A stretch of 6,861 nt of DNA from Solirubrobacteraceae bacterium. GTDB lineage: Bacteria > Actinomycetota > Thermoleophilia > Solirubrobacterales > Solirubrobacteraceae. The notes under the pieces were generated by a model that was not told the origin of the DNA, did not search any database, and saw nothing but the letters and a program-made list of their open reading frames with translations. Shown here piece after piece: positions 1-4,200 of this stretch (positions are counted from its first letter, which is position 1; every line of letters begins with the position of its first letter). The stretch lies in the NCBI GenBank assembly GCA_030149625.1, contig JASLHP010000368.1:1-6861 (forward strand), in the 5' to 3' direction. The position numbers and the translations under genes are program-made.

Positions 1-185
<185 letters not shown>

Positions 186-190
186 CCTTA

Positions 191-200
191 CTCCCTCCTC
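191..200 (-). promoter_or_regulatory. Shine-Dalgarno site of the minus-strand secreted protein
   Basis: The minus strand reads GAGGAGGGAG here. The GAGGAGG core ends 8 bases before the ATG at 185-183. It is one of the best anti-SD matches in the window and is the main reason for calling the truncated minus-strand gene and choosing its start. Confidence 0.65.
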
Positions 201-217
201 GTCCGTCGCGCGACAGA

Positions 218-235
218 CGATCGCCTCTGCGATCG
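218..235. promoter_or_regulatory. Inverted repeat in the divergent intergenic region
   Basis: CGATCGC-CTCT-GCGATCG is a perfect inverted repeat with 7-bp arms and a 4-base spacer. It lies roughly midway between the two divergent start codons (185 and 295), where an operator controlling one or both genes would be expected. The two half-sites are centred about one DNA turn apart, which suits a dimeric helix-turn-helix protein, but CGATCG is itself a palindrome and common in G+C-rich DNA, so chance is possible. The rest of 186-294 has no clear -35/-10 pair. Confidence 0.35.
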
Positions 236-294
236 CGCAAACGTACCAGACGACGCTTCGCGCGGCTGCTCGACGGCTCGGATAGGATGCAGAC

Positions 295-423
295 ATGAGT
301 CAGCAAACGCAGGCCGGGTGTGGGCGCATCCGCAAACGCGCCGCGCGTGTCGCCCGCGAGGCTGCGCGCCGCCGCCGCCGCCGCTCGCGGTCGCGGGTGA
401 CGATCGCGAGCGAGGCTCGGTGA
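295..423 (+). CDS. Possible Arg-rich leader ORF (42 codons) coupled to the LuxR-type gene
   Basis: ATG at 295 is preceded by AGGA (284-287) with a 7-base gap, the best start signal upstream of the regulator. The frame begins MSQQTQAGCG, is rich in Arg (six consecutive CGC codons at 367-384) and stops at TGA 421-423. That stop overlaps a GTG start at 420 in the regulator's frame (GTGA), the classic arrangement for translational coupling. The peptide matches no family I know. Alternatives are that it is noise, that TAGGAT (283-288) is a -10 element giving a leaderless transcript from 295, or that it is the real N-terminus of the regulator separated by a frameshift near the CGC tract. The low-complexity composition keeps confidence low. 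Confidence 0.3.
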   Translation: MSQQTQAGCGRIRKRAARVAREAARRRRRRSRSRVTIASEAR

Positions 424-974
424 GCGCGACGGTGTCTGACGCTCAGGTCATCACGATCGTCTTGGGGCGCTTCGAGCCGTTCACGCGCGCCGCGGACGTG
501 GACCTCGAGCAGCTGCTCGCGCGTCACTCGCCGCAAGCCCACATCTCGGGGACGACGACGGACTATGAGCTGTTGGTGCGCCTGAGAGTCAGGCGAGCGG
601 ACGGCCTCGCTGACCGTGATCCAAACAGTGTCAGTGTGTCGACGATGCTCGCGGCCAGAGACGGCGCCCGCTCGCAGAATCCTCCCGGCGTCGACATCCT
701 CAGGGACGTCAACTTGCCACGGCACGACGAGCCCGCGCGCCCGCGCGTCGCTCGGCAAGCCGCGCGGGAGGGAACGAGCGGCAGTCCGCTGACCCGCCGC
801 GAGGACGAGGTTCTAGAGCTTCTGAGCGACGGCCTGACGAACCGGGAGATCGCGGATCGGCTCCACATCAGCGTCAGAACCGTCAGCACTTACGTAAGCA
901 TGATCTTTCGCAAGCTGGGCGTACGCCGCAGGCAACAGCTCGTCGGCGTGCGGGTCCGTCACAGGCGAAAGTAG
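420..974 (+). CDS. LuxR/NarL-family transcriptional regulator with degenerate receiver-like N-terminus
   Basis: The C-terminus (residues 124-178 from GTG 420) is a textbook LuxR-type DNA-binding domain: LTRREDEVLELLSDGLTNREIADRLHIS, then the recognition helix around RTVSTYVSMIFRKLGV. It should bind DNA as a dimer and act as a cytoplasmic regulator. The preceding ~120 residues align loosely with a response-regulator receiver: VITIVL as strand 1, a TTTDYELLVRL helix, and MLAARDGAR...DILRDVNL as the last helix. It appears about 25 residues short, with Gly where the phospho-acceptor Asp would be and no conserved Lys, so phosphorylation-based control is unlikely (inference). GTG 420 was chosen because it overlaps the leader stop; GAGG at 412-415 is only 4 bases away. 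GTG 318 (218 aa) and GTG 432 are alternatives; 318 adds a low-complexity Pro-rich stretch. Rare Arg codons (AGA, AGG, CGA) cluster near 585-600. The target genes are unknown; the neighbours are the obvious candidates. Confidence 0.82.
   Translation: MSATVSDAQVITIVLGRFEPFTRAADVDLEQLLARHSPQAHISGTTTDYELLVRLRVRRADGLADRDPNSVSVSTMLAARDGARSQNPPGVDILRDVNLPRHDEPARPRVARQAAREGTSGSPLTRREDEVLELLSDGLTNREIADRLHISVRTVSTYVSMIFRKLGVRRRQQLVGVRVRHRRK
579..595 (+). repeat. Perfect short hairpin inside the LuxR-type gene
   Basis: CGCCTGA-GAG-TCAGGCG forms a 7-bp stem with a 3-base loop inside the coding region, in the linker just after the receiver-like helix. It overlaps the cluster of rare Arg codons. It has no U-tract, so it is not an intrinsic terminator. 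Confidence 0.4.
889..898. repeat. CTTACGTAAG palindrome near the end of the LuxR-type gene
   Basis: A perfect 10-bp palindrome in codons for the recognition-helix region (Thr-Tyr-Val-Ser). Its core TTACGTA recurs at 1039-1045 upstream of the giant gene. It could be a binding site pair or a codon-level coincidence. Confidence 0.3.
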
Positions 975-1153
975 CACTGGCTAGACAGTTGGCGTCGCCC
1001 GTGGTGAGCCTGAGGTCACCCCTGAAGTCTCGCGAAATTTACGTACTTTGACGGATAGGCAAGCGTCGATTCGGCCGCTACCGTCACTCCCATATTCGTT
1101 CCGTCTGCCCGATTCATATGCACCGTCGGGCGCACTCGTTCATGGGGGTAATG
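975..1153 (+). promoter_or_regulatory. Intergenic region with probable promoter of the giant secreted protein gene
   Basis: This stretch has no convincing gene and is visibly less G+C-rich than its flanks (for example GAAATTTACGTACTTTG at 1034-1050, and CATATT at 1091 and TTCATATG at 1113). TTGACG at 1048-1053 is a good -35 match, but no TANNNT hexamer lies 16-18 bases downstream (TACCGT at 1079 is too far), so the promoter is suggested rather than demonstrated. A weak 5-bp stem (GGTGA at 1003-1007, TCACC at 1016-1020) follows the regulator stop; without a U-tract it is a poor terminator. GGGGGT at 1144-1149 is a plausible Shine-Dalgarno sequence for ATG 1154. Confidence 0.4.
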
Positions 1154-1231
1154 ATGCGGACTGCCGCGCTCCGGTTGCTTTTGTATGTGACGCTGTCGTG
1201 TGTGGGAATCGCCTCCTGGTCGGCCGCCGCG
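1154..1231 (+). other. Signal peptide of the giant protein
   Basis: MRTAALR forms a short basic n-region, LLLYVTLSCVGIASW the hydrophobic core, and SAAAS a small-residue cleavage zone near residue 26. Starting at ATG 1118 instead would only lengthen the n-region (adding MHRRAHSFMGVM) and leave the core unchanged, so export is predicted for every candidate start. Cys16 sits inside the core without a proper lipobox (Thr at -3), arguing against a lipoprotein. Confidence 0.78.
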
Positions 1232-4200
1232 TCGCGGGCATCCTCACTCACAGGTCGTGAAAGCGTCGGCAGCCCGCTGATTGGCGCGCTTGTGACTCCC
1301 GCCTCGGCGACGCAGGCCGAAGAGGTGCGCGCGCAGCGCGCGGCGCGTCTGGCCAGCCCCGAGGCTGTCGTCGCTCGCGAGATCTCGCGTACGAGCTTCG
1401 AGCATCTCGACGCCGAGCGGGCGCGCGCAGAGGACGCCGCCGCGTTCCCGGCGACGATCGGCGAACCGGCCGGCGGGCTTCCGAGGCTGCCGCCGGGCGC
1501 GCGAGTCCTCGGCTACACGACCGCTAGCACCGCGCGGATCGTTCTCCCTGACGATACGCATGCCGTGCTCGACTCGACAGCGCCGCTCGCGAGCAGAGCG
1601 GCGGACGGCCGCTTCCAGCCGCTGAACCTCGGCCTGAGCGAGGCTCCCGGCGGGTTTCGGCCGCTGACGCCGGCGGTGCCCGTGACGATCCCGAGGCGCT
1701 TGGCGGACGGCGTGAGCTTGGCTCGATCTGGCGTTTCGCTGACGCCCGTGGACGCGCACGGCCTGCCGCTGACAGGCTCCGAAGGCGTCACGGACGGCGC
1801 GAGCGTCGTGTACGCGAACAGCGCGCGCGACTCGGACACCGTCGCGAAGCCCGCCAGCGATGGCGTCGAGCTGGACGTGCTCCTGCGTTCGATCGACAGC
1901 CCCGAACGCTTCTACTTCCGGGTCGGCGTGCCCGCCGGCGCAAAGCTCGTGTCCGCTCGCGGCGGCTCCGGCGCCGTCGAGGTCATCGACGGCCAACGCG
2001 TGCTCGCCGCGATCGCGCCACCGGATGCCGTGGACGCCGCGGGGACGCCGGTTCGCGTGTCGATGCACGTCGCCGGCGATCTGCTGGTGCTGACGAGCGA
2101 TCTCGGCTCCGGAGGCTACGAGTACCCAATCGAGATCGACCCGACGCTGCGGGAAGCATCCGAAGAAGGTCTCACTCCGACGAATTGGCACTTCATCCAC
2201 GAAGGCTCTCAGTTCACCGCGGAAGAACCCGAAAAGGGCTGGCCCTGGACCGAGCGCTTCGGCTCTGCGCACAAACGCGGCGAATGGGGTGCGCTGGCCT
2301 ACACGACGCAGGGCGACTCATGGATCCTGCTGTACGAAATGGACTTCAGCTGGCACGAGCCGGGCTCGCACATCGAAACCCTGCAGGAGATCGTGTCGCC
2401 GAAAAAGGTGGGCGAAAGCGTCGTCGTGTACTCGGAAGAAGAATCGAGCGGCTACTACGAAGAAACGATCAAAAATCAGGCGGCGACGCCCGAAGGCAAC
2501 GACTCCGCCGAGTACCTGCAGGAGTCGAACAACGAAGGCGCAGGCGGCGAAACGACCGTGAAATGGGCTGCCGTGGTGATCAAGCAGAGCACGCTTCCCG
2601 AAGCCAAGTTCAACACGACGTCCTCGACGATCGCGGGTCAGCCGAACGTGCTGTCGGCAAGCGGCGGTTGGCTCGGCCCGCACCGCGGCGCATTCGAACT
2701 CGTCACGGAAGACAAGGGCGTTGGCGTCGAAGAATGGCTGACGGGCTACAACAGCGGCGGCGACTATCCGCTCAAGAGCAAGAACCTGCTCACGACGCAC
2801 GCGTGCATCGGCGGAGTCCAGTGCCCGGAGCAGGTACGAGAAGTCCTCACCTACAACGGCGACGCCGGCAACGGGCACGTGTTGCCGAACGGAGAAACGA
2901 CGCTGTACGCCGTCGCGAAAAACGGGATCGGCTCCTCCACGGCCGTGGAACACCAGGTGAAAGTCGACGCCGTCGCCCCATCCGCGGTGACGATCGCCGG
3001 CCTCGGGGCTTCGCGGGAAATAGGAGAAAGCGAGTACGTCGTAAAGGCCGAAACGGCAGACAGCCTGTCCGGCATCGAATCGATCGCGCTATCCGTGGAT
3101 GGTCGCGAAGTCGGGAAAGCCGCGGCCTCGTGCCCGCCCGGCTCGTGTGTGGGGGAATGGGAAATCAACGGCGGCGAATTCGGCGCCGGCGAACACAAGC
3201 TGAAGGTGTCGGCCACCGACCGCGCCGGCAACGTGACCTCCGAAGAAGTGGCCTTCAAGGTCCATCACGCTACGCCGACTCCAGTCGGGCCGGGCGACGT
3301 GAACCCGCAATCTGGAGAATTCAGCATGCAGGCGAGCGACGTCTCGATCGCGGCGCCCGGCGCTGGCTTGAGCGTCGGGCGCAGCTACGGCTCGCGCCAC
3401 TTGAAAGCGGGCGGCGAAGGGCCGCTCGGGCCGCAGTGGAGCCTTGACCTCGGCGGGCAGGAAAGCATCACGAGAGGACCCAACGTGGCGACGCTGACGA
3501 CCGCGACGGGGGGCCTCGTCACGTTCACGGGCAAAGGCAAAGAATTCGTCTCGCCGCAGGGCGACTCGAATCTCACGCTCAGCGAAGAAGTCAACGCGGT
3601 CGGCTCTCCGACCGAATATGTGCTCAAGAACGCGGCTGAGGGGGTCGCGACGCGCTTTACGCTGGCGGCGCCGACGAACGAGATCTTGTGGAAGCCGACG
3701 CGCCAGGAAGGGCCCGTCGCCGCGGAGGTCAGCCACTACATCTACCAGACGGTGGAAGGGATCACCGAGCCCGCGTATGCGCTGGCTCCCGAACCGGCCG
3801 GCATCACGACGTGTCTGCGTCGCCTCGAAGACAAAGAAGCGCTGGTGGCGGGATGCCGCGTGTTGGCGTTCGAATACGCGAAAGAAACGACCGCGAAAGG
3901 CGAAAAGTCGAGCGAATGGGGCGCCTACAAGGGGCGGCTGAAAGCAATCCAGTACGAGGCGTACAACCAGGCGACGAAAGAAATCAAGCCGATCGCGGTC
4001 GCCGAATACGTGTATGACGCGAGCGGGCGGCTGCGCGCGGAGTGGAACCCACAAATCTCTCCGGCGCTGAAGACGAGCTACGGGTACGACGCCGAAGGGC
4101 ACGTAACGGCGGTGAGCCCGGCGGGGCAGGAGCCGTGGCTGCTGCACTATGGCACGGCCCTCGCGGACCCGAACACGGGACGGCTGCTGTCGGCGATCCG

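Noticed and set aside
300..889. Minus-strand frames opposite the regulator (300-758 and 563-889)
   Set aside because: They have no motif or start signal, whereas the plus strand encodes an unmistakable LuxR-type DNA-binding domain.
1003..1020. Possible intrinsic terminator after the regulator
   Set aside because: Only a 5-bp stem with an 8-base loop and no following T-run.
1196..1204. Possible lipoprotein site at Cys16 of the giant protein
   Set aside because: The residues before the Cys are Thr-Leu-Ser, which lack the Leu/Val at -3, and the Cys lies in the middle of the hydrophobic core.
1048..1260. A 70-codon plus-strand frame from TTG 1048
   Set aside because: It overlaps the likely promoter and the giant gene's signal peptide in another phase, has no Shine-Dalgarno sequence, and matches no family.
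2185..3447. A 420-codon plus-strand open frame overlapping the giant gene
   Set aside because: Arg-rich with no motif; it overlaps the recognised Ig-like and DUF6531-like segments in the real frame.
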